Under the pieces are notes generated by a model. It searched no databases. It was not told the origin of the DNA and saw only the letters and a list, made by a program, of their open reading frames with translations. Below are positions 44,753 to 52,636 of a stretch of DNA of 54,165 nt, piece after piece. Source of the stretch: SYIM01 sp041182885 (lineage in GTDB: Bacteria; Pseudomonadota; Gammaproteobacteria; Burkholderiales; Burkholderiaceae_E); NCBI GenBank assembly GCA_049423065.1, contig JBMSQB010000023.1:1-54165 (forward strand), in the 5' to 3' direction. Positions within the stretch are counted from its first letter, which is position 1, and every line of letters starts with the position of its first letter. The position numbers were made by a program, and so were the translations under genes.

Positions 44753-45919
44753 GTGATCCGACTTGGCTTTACGCTCATTGGTGGCACAGCATGGACGGGC
44801 GGCTATAACTACCTCACCAACCTGCTGCGTGTGATCACCTCACATCATGCCGCAGCGTTGACACCGGTGCTTTTTCTCGGCACCGACATCGAGCCGAACA
44901 TCGAGCAACCGTTCAGGGCGATTGCCGGTGTGGAAATCGTGAAATCGCAAGCAGTGAATGCTTCAAGGCGCCCGCGCGCGCTTCTGCTGAGCGTCCTGCT
45001 CGGCGCCGACCCAGCGGTTCGCCGGCTCTTCCGCGAGCACGGAATTCAAGCGGTATTCGAGAACGCCCAGTTTCATGGTGCTCAACTGGGAATCCCTGCG
45101 ATCGCCTGGATGCCCGACTTCCAGCACCGCGAATTGCCCCAGCGATTTTCTCGTCTCGCGTGGTGGAAGCGAGAGCTTGGTTTTCGGGCCCAAATCGCAG
45201 CCAAGCGCTTGGTCATGCTTAGCAGCGAAGACTCCCGTTCCGTCTGCGAAAAACACTATCCAGCCACCGTAGGTCGCACCCAGGTCGTTAGATTCTCGGT
45301 GATGCCCGACGAGCAACCTGACGCCCATGCTGTTCGCGCCGTGCGAGAAATGTATGGCCTGCCAGAGCGCTACATTTACCTTCCAAACCAGTTCTGGCTG
45401 CACAAGAATCATCTGCTGGTGATTGAGGCGCTTGCCCTGCTGAAGCAGGCCGGCCACTCGATTGTGGTGGCTGCCTCCGGCAAGCAAATCGACCCCCACA
45501 AGCCTCAGCACTTTCTGCATATCTCCGAGCAACTGCATGCGAAGGGTTTGGTCGACCACTTCCGCATGCTGGGGCTCATTCCCTACGAGCATGTAGCCCC
45601 GCTGATGGTCGGCAGTGTGGCCGTCCTGAACCCTTCTTTGTTTGAGGGTTGGAGCACAACTGTGGAAGAAGCGCGGGCGCTCCACGTGCCGCTGGTGCTC
45701 TCGGATATTCCGGTGCACAAGGAGCAGGCAAGCGGACTCGCCAGATTTTTTGATCGCTCCAGTGCCGAATCGCTCGCCAAAGCGTTGCTGTCAGTCTGGC
45801 TGAGCCCAGGCACAGCTAAGCTCACCCAGCCTGCCCCGCCCAACGGCTCATCTGCAGCGGTCCAGCGCTTTGCCGAAGACTTTCTTGCGGTCGTTCATCG
45901 CGCGGCAGCGATGTCATGA
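44753..45919 (+). CDS. glycosyltransferase family 4 (GT-B fold)
   Basis: 388 residues from GTG 44753, which sits 1 nt after the preceding TAG. It has GGTAWTGGYNYLTNLLRV, AIAWMPDFQHRELPQRFS, YIYLPNQFWLHKNHLLVIEAL and the donor site LNPSLFEGWSTTVEEARAL, followed by LSDIPVHKEQASG. The shared blocks with the GT4 at 40679-41863 point to a common ancestor. Overlaps the next gene by 4 nt. Confidence 0.88.
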   Translation: MIRLGFTLIGGTAWTGGYNYLTNLLRVITSHHAAALTPVLFLGTDIEPNIEQPFRAIAGVEIVKSQAVNASRRPRALLLSVLLGADPAVRRLFREHGIQAVFENAQFHGAQLGIPAIAWMPDFQHRELPQRFSRLAWWKRELGFRAQIAAKRLVMLSSEDSRSVCEKHYPATVGRTQVVRFSVMPDEQPDAHAVRAVREMYGLPERYIYLPNQFWLHKNHLLVIEALALLKQAGHSIVVAASGKQIDPHKPQHFLHISEQLHAKGLVDHFRMLGLIPYEHVAPLMVGSVAVLNPSLFEGWSTTVEEARALHVPLVLSDIPVHKEQASGLARFFDRSSAESLAKALLSVWLSPGTAKLTQPAPPNGSSAAVQRFAEDFLAVVHRAAAMS

Positions 45920-46665
45920 AAATCAGCGTGATCACCGCCTGTCACAACAGCGCAGCAACCCTGGAGCGTGCGCTGGTCTCGGTCGCCGAACAAGACTACG
46001 CGAGCATCGAACATATTGTGATTGACGGTGGCTCCAACGACGGCACCGCAGAAATCCTCTCCCGGCACCGATCGGGCCTCTCGCAGGTGGTGAGCGAACC
46101 TGACCGTGGAATCTATGATGCAATGAACAAGGGCCTGGACCGCGCGAGCGGCGACATCATTTGCTTCCTGAACGCAGACGACTACTACGCAGCGCGCAAC
46201 GTGTTGTCCGAGGTCGCGCAAATCATGAAAGCGCGTGGTCTCGATGCGCTCATGGGAGACGTCGAGTTTTTCGCCGAAATCAACCCGCACCGAGTCGTCA
46301 GGCGGTATCGATCAGACCGATTCAGTCCGGCGAAGCTCGCCTGGGGGTGGATGCCCGCTCACCCGGCACTGTTCTTTCATCGCGCAGTCATTGACCGAGT
46401 CGGGTATTTCAAGATCAACTACAAGATCGCGGGTGACTATGAATATGTGGTCAGGGCATTCCATGGTCACCACCTCCGGTACCATCATGTCGCCAAATCG
46501 CTGGTCCGCATGCAAACTGGCGGCGCCAGCACCCGCGGGTGGCGATCAACCATCCTGCTCAATCAGGAAGTCCTTCGTGCCTGTCGTGAAAACGGTATAC
46601 GCACCAACGTATTGAAAATCCTCACGAAGTACCCTGCGAAAGTGTTCGACTTGTTGCAACGATGA
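45916..46665 (+). CDS. glycosyltransferase family 2 (WcaE-like)
   Basis: 249 residues, single-domain GT-A fold. SVITACHNSAATLERALVSV, IEHIVIDGGSNDGTAEIL, GIYDAMNKGLDRASGDIICF and the DxD-type FLNADDYY. MPAHPALFFHRAVIDRVGYF is the acceptor-side segment seen in WcaE/WfgS-like enzymes. Overlaps of 4 nt on both sides. Confidence 0.9.
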   Translation: MKISVITACHNSAATLERALVSVAEQDYASIEHIVIDGGSNDGTAEILSRHRSGLSQVVSEPDRGIYDAMNKGLDRASGDIICFLNADDYYAARNVLSEVAQIMKARGLDALMGDVEFFAEINPHRVVRRYRSDRFSPAKLAWGWMPAHPALFFHRAVIDRVGYFKINYKIAGDYEYVVRAFHGHHLRYHHVAKSLVRMQTGGASTRGWRSTILLNQEVLRACRENGIRTNVLKILTKYPAKVFDLLQR

Positions 46666-47678
46666 AAATATTGGTGACAGGAGCGAACGGGTTCATTGGG
46701 CGCGAGTTGTGCACGCACCTTCGAGCGCGGGGATTTGAAGTCGTGGCTGTCGTGCGGCAGCCCACTGACGAGCCGGGCGAGGTGGTGTGCGAGAGCGACG
46801 GCAGCTGGTCTTTAGCGCTCGCGGGTTGCGACACCGTCGTTCACCTTGCCGGTCGCGCCCACGTCACGCATGACCAGGAGCCGGACCCTCTGCAGACCTT
46901 TCGAGCGAGCAACGTTGCGCCCACGCTGCTTCTCGCGCAGCGCGCTGTTTCCGCCGGGGTGCGCCGACTCGTTTTCATGAGTTCGATCAAAGTTCTTGGC
47001 GAAAGCACCGCTCCCGGTTGTCGATTCAAACCAGATGATCTGCCCTCGCCCCAGGACGCTTACGCGGCGTCAAAGTGGGAGGCCGAACAACAGCTGGCTC
47101 AACACGCAGCCCACACCGGACTTGAGGTGGTCGTCATTCGCCCACCGCTTGTTTATGGCCCGGGCGTGAAGGGAAACTTCGCATCACTCATCCGGTGGGT
47201 TACCAGGGCCACCCCGCTTCCTCTTGGGGCGGTACGCAACAGCCGATCCCTGATCGGCCTCAGCAATCTGGTCGAGTTCACCACGCTCTGCGCAGACATC
47301 AACGCTTCGCCCAACGCCGCAGGCGAGGTTTTTCTGGTCTCGGATGGCGAAGACATCTCAACAACCGAGTTGCTACGAAGGGTTGCAACTGCATATGGGC
47401 ATTCAAGCCGATTGCTGCCGGTACCGGCGTGGCTGCTTCGCGGCGCCGCCCGCCTTGTCGGTCGTTCAGCGCAAGCCGATCGGCTGCTTGGATCGCTGTT
47501 GATTGATGACTCAAAGGCCCGGGAAGTCTTGGGTTGGACCCCGCCGGTCAATATCGACGAACAGTTGCGGCGAATGGCTGCCGGCCCAGCCGCCGCGAAT
47601 GCCAGACTATCAACGCCCGCCGCTTCGCGCACAGGAGCCGGTGTCATTGGGGCGGGTAGAACCTCTCCAAATGGATAA
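46662..47678 (+). CDS. NAD-dependent epimerase/dehydratase, UDP-glucose-4-epimerase-like
   Basis: 338 residues. KILVTGANGFIGRELCTHLR, VVHLAGRAHVTHDQEPDPL, VFMSSIKVLGESTAPG and the catalytic YAASK. VVIRPPLVYGPGVKGNF and a late GWTPPVNIDEQLRRM fit the WbpV/GalE-like group common in O-antigen loci, where the enzyme usually precedes an initiating glycosyltransferase. Here none follows and an RfaH-like gene starts within its last codons instead. The last 35 residues are Ala/Pro-rich. Confidence 0.88.
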   Translation: MKILVTGANGFIGRELCTHLRARGFEVVAVVRQPTDEPGEVVCESDGSWSLALAGCDTVVHLAGRAHVTHDQEPDPLQTFRASNVAPTLLLAQRAVSAGVRRLVFMSSIKVLGESTAPGCRFKPDDLPSPQDAYAASKWEAEQQLAQHAAHTGLEVVVIRPPLVYGPGVKGNFASLIRWVTRATPLPLGAVRNSRSLIGLSNLVEFTTLCADINASPNAAGEVFLVSDGEDISTTELLRRVATAYGHSSRLLPVPAWLLRGAARLVGRSAQADRLLGSLLIDDSKAREVLGWTPPVNIDEQLRRMAAGPAAANARLSTPAASRTGAGVIGAGRTSPNG

Positions 47679-48219
47679 ACAAATCACCTCCCCCTCCGCT
47701 CCACCCAATCCGCCGCCCCCTCCCAATCTGGCGTGGTACCTGGTTCACACCAAACCTCGTCAGGAAGAAAAGGCCCTGATCAACCTGGAGCGACAAGGCT
47801 ATCGCTGCTATTTGCCAAGGTTGACGGTGGAGAAAATCCGCAGGGCGCGCGTGGTGCAGGTGACCGAAGCCATGTTCCCGCGATACCTGTTCATTGAACT
47901 CGACAGCGGCCAACAAGGCAAAAGCTGGTCGCCGATCCGCTCAACGCTGGGCGTGCATCGGCTGGTTAATTTCGGCGCACAGCCTGCGCGCGTTGCCCCT
48001 GACCTGATCGACCTGCTTCGAAGCCGCGAGAGCGACAAGACACCCGAAGTCCTCTTTGAGCCCGGTGATCGGGTCACTGTCGCTACAGGGCCGCTCGCCG
48101 GCCTTGAGGCCATCTACCAAATGGCCGATGGCGAGCAACGCTCGCTGCTGCTCCTGGAAATCCTCAGCCAGACAGTCCGCATGCCGGTGGATACGGCTGC
48201 GTTGAGAAAAATTGAGTGA
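47671..48219 (+). CDS. RfaH/NusG-like transcription elongation factor
   Basis: 182 residues from ATG 47671, which overlaps the epimerase stop by 8 nt. A Pro-rich leader (SAPPNPPPPPN) precedes the NGN domain NLAWYLVHTKPRQEEKALIN, CYLPRL and AMFPRYLFIELD. The KOW region is VLFEPGDRVTVATGPLAGLE. This is the specialised NusG paralogue type (RfaH/LoaP/ActX), which suppresses polarity in long operons such as O-antigen clusters. RfaH in E. coli acts at ops sites in the leader, and none was seen here. The gene is at the end of the run, an unusual place if it controls that run. Confidence 0.9.
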   Translation: MDKQITSPSAPPNPPPPPNLAWYLVHTKPRQEEKALINLERQGYRCYLPRLTVEKIRRARVVQVTEAMFPRYLFIELDSGQQGKSWSPIRSTLGVHRLVNFGAQPARVAPDLIDLLRSRESDKTPEVLFEPGDRVTVATGPLAGLEAIYQMADGEQRSLLLLEILSQTVRMPVDTAALRKIE

Positions 48220-48250
48220 CGACGCATCAACTCCTATGACCGGCTCAAAT

Positions 48251-48306
48251 CAAAGTAAATTTCAGACCAATGCTAAAGTAATATTCCCAGCAAAACCAAA
48301 GTAGAT
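48251..48306 (+). repeat. three AAAGTA repeats spaced exactly 23 bp before the Fic gene
   Basis: AAAGTA lies at 48252-48257, 48275-48280 and 48298-48303, each preceded by C or T and followed by A/T-rich sequence (CAAAGTAAAT, TAAAGTAATA, CAAAGTAGAT). The spacing is 23 bp twice, and the last copy ends 5 nt before the ATG at 48309. A -10-like TAATAT overlaps the middle copy. They look like tandem binding sites for a regulator, perhaps the AbiEi-like domain of the Fic protein itself. Confidence 0.55.
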
Positions 48307-48308
48307 TC

Positions 48309-49892
48309 ATGCGCGCATCAAAGGGCCGGACGAAAGGCAACGCAACGCTTGCAGCCGCGCTGAAGACTCTCAAGCGGCTTCAGGAAAGGCATCACGGCGT
48401 GGTCGAAGCCTCGGATCTCGCAGACGACGAGCAGCGCGCCGTGTTGGTCGAAACGGGGTTTTTGAAACCCGTCATGAAGGGCTGGTACATCTGCGCGAGC
48501 CCGAGCAACAGCAGTGAAGACACTACTGCGTGGTACGCGTCCTTCTGGGCCTTCGCCTCAGGCTACCTGGGCAAACGTTTCGGCAAGCGCTACTGTTTGA
48601 ACCCCGAGGCATCCTTGATGCTTCACACCGGCAGCACCACCGTGCCCAAGCAGGTCACCTGTGTCACGGTCGACAGCAGCACATCCAAGGTGGACTTGCC
48701 CTTCAACACCTCACTGCTGGTTTACCCCGACAAGAACCGGGTTTCCAATGCACGCATGGAAGTTCGAGGGCTGCAAGTCTGGCCTGTCGCCGAAGCCTTG
48801 TGCCTGGCCGGTCCCTCGTTCTTTGTCAATAACCCGCGAGAGGCCGAAATCGCGCTTGCCACGATCCGCCATGCATCCGAGTTGCTGCCGACGCTGCTTG
48901 CGGGTGACAAGATGGTTTCGGCTGCCGGCAGGTTGGCCGCCGCGTTCGAATTCGTCAAACGTCCGGATGAGGCCGAGCAGATCCAAAAGGCTTTTGCCAA
49001 GTTCAAGATCACACTCAGGCTGGTCAATCCTTTCGAGTTGCCTGAGCCCACCCTCCCCCCCAGCAAGGAACGCTCCCCGTATGTTTTACGCCTGCGCTCG
49101 ATGTGGGCCGGATGGCGCCAGGATGTCATCAATATTTTTCCCCCCGCGCCAGGCATCAACAGCGATGTCGACAACTATCTGGCGCAAGTCGAAGAACGCT
49201 ACGCATCCGACGCATACAACTCACTGTCCATCGAGGGCTACCGCGTCACCGACGAGTTGATCGAGCGCGTGGCGCGCGGTGACTGGAATCCCGAGGGCGA
49301 TCCAGAGCAAGACAAGACGAGGGACGCACTGGCCGCGCGAGGATATTTCCAGGCTTTCCAGGCGGTGAAGGAGAGCATTGGAAAAGTGCTGGCCAATGAC
49401 AATGCGGGTCGCGTCGTCAAGCGCGACCACCACGATTGGTATGCCGAGTTGTTCGGCCCGTCGGTCACTGCCGGCATCGTTGAAGCCAGCCAGCTCACCG
49501 GTTATCGACATGGCCCGATCTACATCCGCAACTCGATGCACACCCCACTGCCCAGCCACGCCTTGCTGGATTCGCTGGAGACACTGTGGGACCTGCTCGA
49601 AACAGAGCCGCAAGCCAGCGTCCGCGCCGTGCTCGGGCATCATCTATTCGTGTTTATTCATCCTTACTACGATGGCAACGGCCGCATCGGTCGCTTCCTG
49701 ATGAACACACTTTTGGCCTCCGGTGGCTATCCGTGGACAGTGATCCGAATGAGCCGGCGGGATGCCTATATGAAGGCCCTGGAAGCTGCGAGCGTTCACG
49801 GCCAAATCAAGCCACTGGCTGAGTTCATTGCTCAAGAGATGCATGACGGCTGCGCGACCGATGTGCAGACTACAGAATCCCTTGACCCCTGA
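48309..49892 (+). CDS. Fic-domain protein with AbiEi-like N-terminal region
   Basis: 527 residues. Fic proteins usually transfer AMP from ATP to target Tyr, Ser or Thr. The Fic motif is complete: H451-P-Y-Y-D-G-N-G-R (HPYYDGNGRIGR). An inhibitory-helix motif S305-L-S-I-E309-G precedes the core, as in class II self-inhibited Fic proteins. The N-terminal 250 residues begin with a winged-helix-like part (LAAALKTLKRLQERHHGVVE) and FLKPVMKGWYICASPSNSSED, resembling AbiEi antitoxin domains (G-x-Y after a basic strand), and continue with SLMLHTGSTTVPKQVT. The AbiEi likeness is by eye and not certain. No partner gene overlaps it. It is the first gene of the toxin/defence patch. Confidence 0.88.
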   Translation: MRASKGRTKGNATLAAALKTLKRLQERHHGVVEASDLADDEQRAVLVETGFLKPVMKGWYICASPSNSSEDTTAWYASFWAFASGYLGKRFGKRYCLNPEASLMLHTGSTTVPKQVTCVTVDSSTSKVDLPFNTSLLVYPDKNRVSNARMEVRGLQVWPVAEALCLAGPSFFVNNPREAEIALATIRHASELLPTLLAGDKMVSAAGRLAAAFEFVKRPDEAEQIQKAFAKFKITLRLVNPFELPEPTLPPSKERSPYVLRLRSMWAGWRQDVINIFPPAPGINSDVDNYLAQVEERYASDAYNSLSIEGYRVTDELIERVARGDWNPEGDPEQDKTRDALAARGYFQAFQAVKESIGKVLANDNAGRVVKRDHHDWYAELFGPSVTAGIVEASQLTGYRHGPIYIRNSMHTPLPSHALLDSLETLWDLLETEPQASVRAVLGHHLFVFIHPYYDGNGRIGRFLMNTLLASGGYPWTVIRMSRRDAYMKALEAASVHGQIKPLAEFIAQEMHDGCATDVQTTESLDP

Positions 49893-50198
49893 CGCCAATC
49901 CGGGCCGGGCATCATGCGCTTCATGAAATCATCGAACATGGGAACCGTGTATCCCGGAACTCCTCAGCAGGCAGCGCCGCCCGAACTTGTTCGCCGACGT
50001 CCCTCTTCGGGGCTCTACGAAGTCTTTTCCAATCCAGGTTTGAGCCCGAACGCGGAGTCTGATGCGTTACCGCGCTGGCCGACAACATGACCGTTCGTGG
50101 ATCAGCCCGGCTGGGCAGCGTGATCCAGAACCTAAGCTGGGGGCACGCACCCGCCATAAAATATTGACATTGAATGAAAAACACAGATAATTTCTGAC
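49893..50198. other. 306-nt gap between the Fic gene and the AbiE pair
   Basis: No supported gene. A 55-codon plus-strand frame (49924-50091, starting MKSSNMGTVYPGTPQQ) has no ribosome site and no recognised content, and a minus-strand frame (50235-49921) overlaps the AbiE promoter and start and is probably chance. The last 35 nt hold the AbiE promoter. Confidence 0.5.
50164..50191 (+). promoter_or_regulatory. promoter of the AbiE-type pair, leaderless-looking
   Basis: TTGACA (50164-50169) and GATAAT (50186-50191) are 16 nt apart, and the ATG follows 8 nt after the -10. The expected start of transcription is at the ATG or within 1-2 nt, so the mRNA may have no leader and no ribosome site. 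Confidence 0.65.
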
Positions 50199-50996
50199 AT
50201 GCGCACTTCTCAAGCGATCCGGCAAGCCATCGCACACCAACCCCAGGGGGCGGTGTTCTGCAGTGCCGACTTCTTGTCGGCTGGATCGCGCGCAGCCGTT
50301 GACCAGGCGCTCTTTCGATTGATGAAGGACGGCACCATCATGCGGGTGGCCCGCGGGCTTTACGCCGCCGCTGGTCAGTCTGTAGATGCGCAAACGGTGG
50401 CTAGCGCCCTTGCGCGCAAGACAGGCGAGCACGTGGTGCTCGCACCAGCTAAAGGCCATGGCGAAGTGCTGGTGGTGCCCACCTCAGGGTTGTCACGCAC
50501 CCGAAAGGCTGCAGGGCACACCGTGCAATTCCAACGCATGAGCCAAAGGAAAGTCCAGCTCGCGGCAAGCCCCAAGGGCGGGGTTTTGCTTGCGCTGTGG
50601 ACCCAGGGCATGAAAAACCTCACGACACTGGAAATCCAGCGCGCCACAGGTGACTGGGCCGAAGGAGAAATCAACAGCTACGCTGCGCTGATCCCGGCGT
50701 GGCTGCGCACCGCCATCCAGCAAGCCAATGCACCACGCAAGTCCGTCAAGATCGGTTTGTCAGGTGCGTACGACTGGCCCAACCCGAACATCAGGGACGA
50801 TGTGCTGATCGGGAAGGTGCTCGAGAAACATAAATTCGAGGATGTGGCTCGGCTGTGCTTTTACTACGGTGTCCCCAAGGTCAAACGTGTATTCAAGCGG
50901 CGTGCGTTTGAGCCTGTGACCGCTGCCAGCGTCACCCGAATGCTGAGCAACATCAGCAAGGGCCTGCGAGCTTCACAGAAGCATGCGCATGCCTGA
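50199..50996 (+). CDS. type IV TA system antitoxin, AbiEi/DUF6088-like
   Basis: 265 residues. An N-terminal winged helix (AIAHQPQGAVFCSADFLSAG, RAAVDQALFRLMKDGTIMRV) with ARGLYAAAG gives the AbiEi signature, and a C-terminal domain follows (LTTLEIQRATGDWAEGEINS, VLIGKVLEKHKFEDVARLCF). In known systems AbiEi represses its own promoter and counters AbiEii without contact. It overlaps the toxin gene by 14 nt. Confidence 0.87.
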   Translation: MRTSQAIRQAIAHQPQGAVFCSADFLSAGSRAAVDQALFRLMKDGTIMRVARGLYAAAGQSVDAQTVASALARKTGEHVVLAPAKGHGEVLVVPTSGLSRTRKAAGHTVQFQRMSQRKVQLAASPKGGVLLALWTQGMKNLTTLEIQRATGDWAEGEINSYAALIPAWLRTAIQQANAPRKSVKIGLSGAYDWPNPNIRDDVLIGKVLEKHKFEDVARLCFYYGVPKVKRVFKRRAFEPVTAASVTRMLSNISKGLRASQKHAHA

Positions 50997-51747
50997 GCTC
51001 AAACTGGAATTCATGCCAGAGGCAACGCAAAAGAATTTCGCACGCCTCAAGGACGACCCCAGGCTGGCGGGATTTACCCTGGTCGGTGGCACTGCATTGG
51101 CATTGCAAATTGGGCACAGAATCAGCGAAGACCTGGACTTCAACATCTTTGGCCAGAAATTGCCCATCAAGGCCATCGATGGACTCCTGGATGATTTGGC
51201 TGCAGGGGGTGCCGCGATTGAAAGCCTGATCACATCAGAACAAAAACTGCGATTCAAAATCAATACGTCCGAGAACCTTGATCACTACATTCAGGACTAC
51301 CTGATCGATGGCGCCAAGGTGACGTTTCATTCCCGCAATGAAGGCGATCGACCCAAGAAGCAAATTGATTTCCTGAAGTCAGCCCCAAAGGTGGTCGTGT
51401 CCAAGGGCGGATTTGATGTGCTGGGCGTCGATGGACTTCTTGTCATGAAAAGCATCGTCGTGTACGACCGAGCGAAGTCTCGGGACATCTACGACTTGAT
51501 GGTTCTCACGAGAGACCATGCCTATACCTTGGACGACATCTTCGCGGCGATTGATGCCTACCTGCCCGTCAGACACAAAGATCCCGAGCACTTCAAGAGT
51601 GTGGTCACTGGTTTGATTCCGTTGGACAATAACGATGAGGGGTTTTCCAGCATCCACCTGAATGTAAAGATGGATGCGGTCTACAAGCACTTTAAAAAAC
51701 TGATCGACGACTATGAAATCAGGGCGGTTCAACAGTTGCGGTCGTAG
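50983..51747 (+). CDS. type IV TA toxin, nucleotidyltransferase AbiEii/AbiGii
   Basis: 254 residues from ATG 50983, with ATG 50989 as a near alternative. Motif I is FTLVGGTALALQIGHRISED followed by LDFNIF, the GGT...SEDLDF pattern of AbiEii nucleotidyltransferases. A later motif KSRDIYDLMVLT corresponds to the conserved K-x-RD-x-YDL. Known members (AbiEii, MenT) add nucleotides such as CMP to tRNA acceptors and stop growth or abort phage infection. The acidic residues needed are all present, so the toxin looks intact. Confidence 0.9.
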   Translation: MRMPELKLEFMPEATQKNFARLKDDPRLAGFTLVGGTALALQIGHRISEDLDFNIFGQKLPIKAIDGLLDDLAAGGAAIESLITSEQKLRFKINTSENLDHYIQDYLIDGAKVTFHSRNEGDRPKKQIDFLKSAPKVVVSKGGFDVLGVDGLLVMKSIVVYDRAKSRDIYDLMVLTRDHAYTLDDIFAAIDAYLPVRHKDPEHFKSVVTGLIPLDNNDEGFSSIHLNVKMDAVYKHFKKLIDDYEIRAVQQLRS

Positions 51748-51772
51748 TTTCGTATTGAACTCGTCGAACCGA

Positions 51773-52018
51773 TCATAAGTTGTCCGCCGAATAGATCAAC
51801 TGGCGTTGATGCTTCAAAGCCAGCAGCACAACGTCAGTTTCCGAGTGAGCGTAGAGAACAATGCCTTAATGATCCCGGAATTTGTCCCAACCAGCGGAGC
51901 TCGTCTGACCGACTGGCCTACTCCGATAGGTCTTACGCAAGCGAGCGGCTTCCTGACCCTACCAATAAACGTAATCGGACCAGGCGGCAGCGGTCCAGAG
52001 CAACCGTTCAGGCAGTGT
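51773..52018 (-). pseudogene. decayed YoeB/RelE-like toxin gene
   Basis: On the minus strand one frame reads PERLLWTAAAWSDYVYW, then a TAG stop, then GQEAARLRKTYRSRPV, later WDKFRDH, a TAA stop, and GIVLYAHSETDVVLLALKHQ. The opening W-x4-W-x-DY-x-YW-x-GQ matches Txe/YoeB toxins, and the end resembles the R-x-VY...LA-x-KHQ end of RelE/ParE toxins. Two in-frame stops and the missing start show it is dead, and a central part seems lost. It lies directly behind the intact parE gene on the same strand. Confidence 0.6.
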
Positions 52019-52023
52019 ATTTT

Positions 52024-52314
52024 TTAGAAACCCGCTTCCTTTTGATGCCTTACCGCCAGGATGATCTCGTTGCGAGCATCCAGACGGTAGCGGGCCACGA
52101 AGCCACTGTCGCCAAAGTCGATGATCCAATCACGGAACTCGTCATCCATGTCTTCGACGGGCCTTCCCATACCGGGCTGTAGAGACAGCACTTTGACGCC
52201 TTGACGAATGGCCGTCACCGCCCGTTTTGCCGCCTCCTGATTCTGTAGGGCCAGAAATCGATAGAGGCGCTGCACATCGAGCAGCGCGCGGGGCGACCAG
52301 ATCAGCTGCGGCAT
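52024..52314 (-). CDS. RelE/ParE-family toxin
   Basis: 96 residues: MPQLIWSPRALLDVQRLYRF, then AAKRAVTAIRQGVKVLSLQPG, GRPVEDMDDEFRDWIIDFGD and the end FVARYRLDARNEIILAVRHQ. This matches ParE-type toxins (R-x-Y...R-x-E...V-x-HQKEAG). ParE proteins poison DNA gyrase, while RelE relatives cut ribosome-bound mRNA, and the length and RHH partner favour ParE. Its start lies inside the antitoxin's end (13-nt overlap). Confidence 0.88.
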   Translation of the reverse strand: MPQLIWSPRALLDVQRLYRFLALQNQEAAKRAVTAIRQGVKVLSLQPGMGRPVEDMDDEFRDWIIDFGDSGFVARYRLDARNEIILAVRHQKEAGF

Positions 52315-52592
52315 TCTGGCGGATCAACGTCGTTTCCCTGTTCCAACTGGGCCAGCCAGGCATCTGCTTGATCGCCCGTCACGTGCTGGCCAGTAGCGCG
52401 GAAGGTCTCCCACGCCCGAAGGGTGTCCTGGCGAAATGCTTCCCGCTTTTCTTCCCTGTCGACATACTGATTGATCGCCTCTCGCATCAGCCAGTGAGGC
52501 GTACGCTGGCGCGCCTCTGCCAGACGCTTGATGCGCGCTTTGGTGTCCTCGTCGATCTTGATCGCTACGGGTCGAGCGGCAGCACCAGCCAT
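52302..52592 (-). CDS. ribbon-helix-helix antitoxin (ParD/CopG-like)
   Basis: 96 residues from ATG 52592. The ribbon-helix-helix is seen at ARPVAIKIDEDTKARIKRLA followed by ARQRTPHWLMREAINQYVDR, and an acidic C-terminal tail (AWLAQLEQGNDVDPP) would wrap the toxin. An extension upstream to 52679 passes through the operator and is not used. The pair is expected to repress its own promoter. Confidence 0.87.
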   Translation of the reverse strand: MAGAAARPVAIKIDEDTKARIKRLAEARQRTPHWLMREAINQYVDREEKREAFRQDTLRAWETFRATGQHVTGDQADAWLAQLEQGNDVDPPECRS

Positions 52593-52607
52593 GACGGCTT
52601 CCAATTT

Positions 52608-52636
52608 GGTATTGATTGGTAATACCTGACGATACC
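52608..52636 (-). promoter_or_regulatory. palindromic operator before the ParD/ParE-like pair
   Basis: GGTATT (52608-52613) and AATACC (52621-52626) form an inverted repeat, with the palindrome GGTAATACC (52618-52626) inside and another ATACC at 52632-52636. Repeated short GGTA/TACC sites are what an RHH antitoxin dimer array would bind. It lies 15-45 nt before the antitoxin ATG. Confidence 0.6.

Noticed and set aside
49921..50235. Minus-strand open frame over the AbiE promoter and start
   Set aside because: Covers the promoter and first codons of a well-supported gene and has no recognised content.
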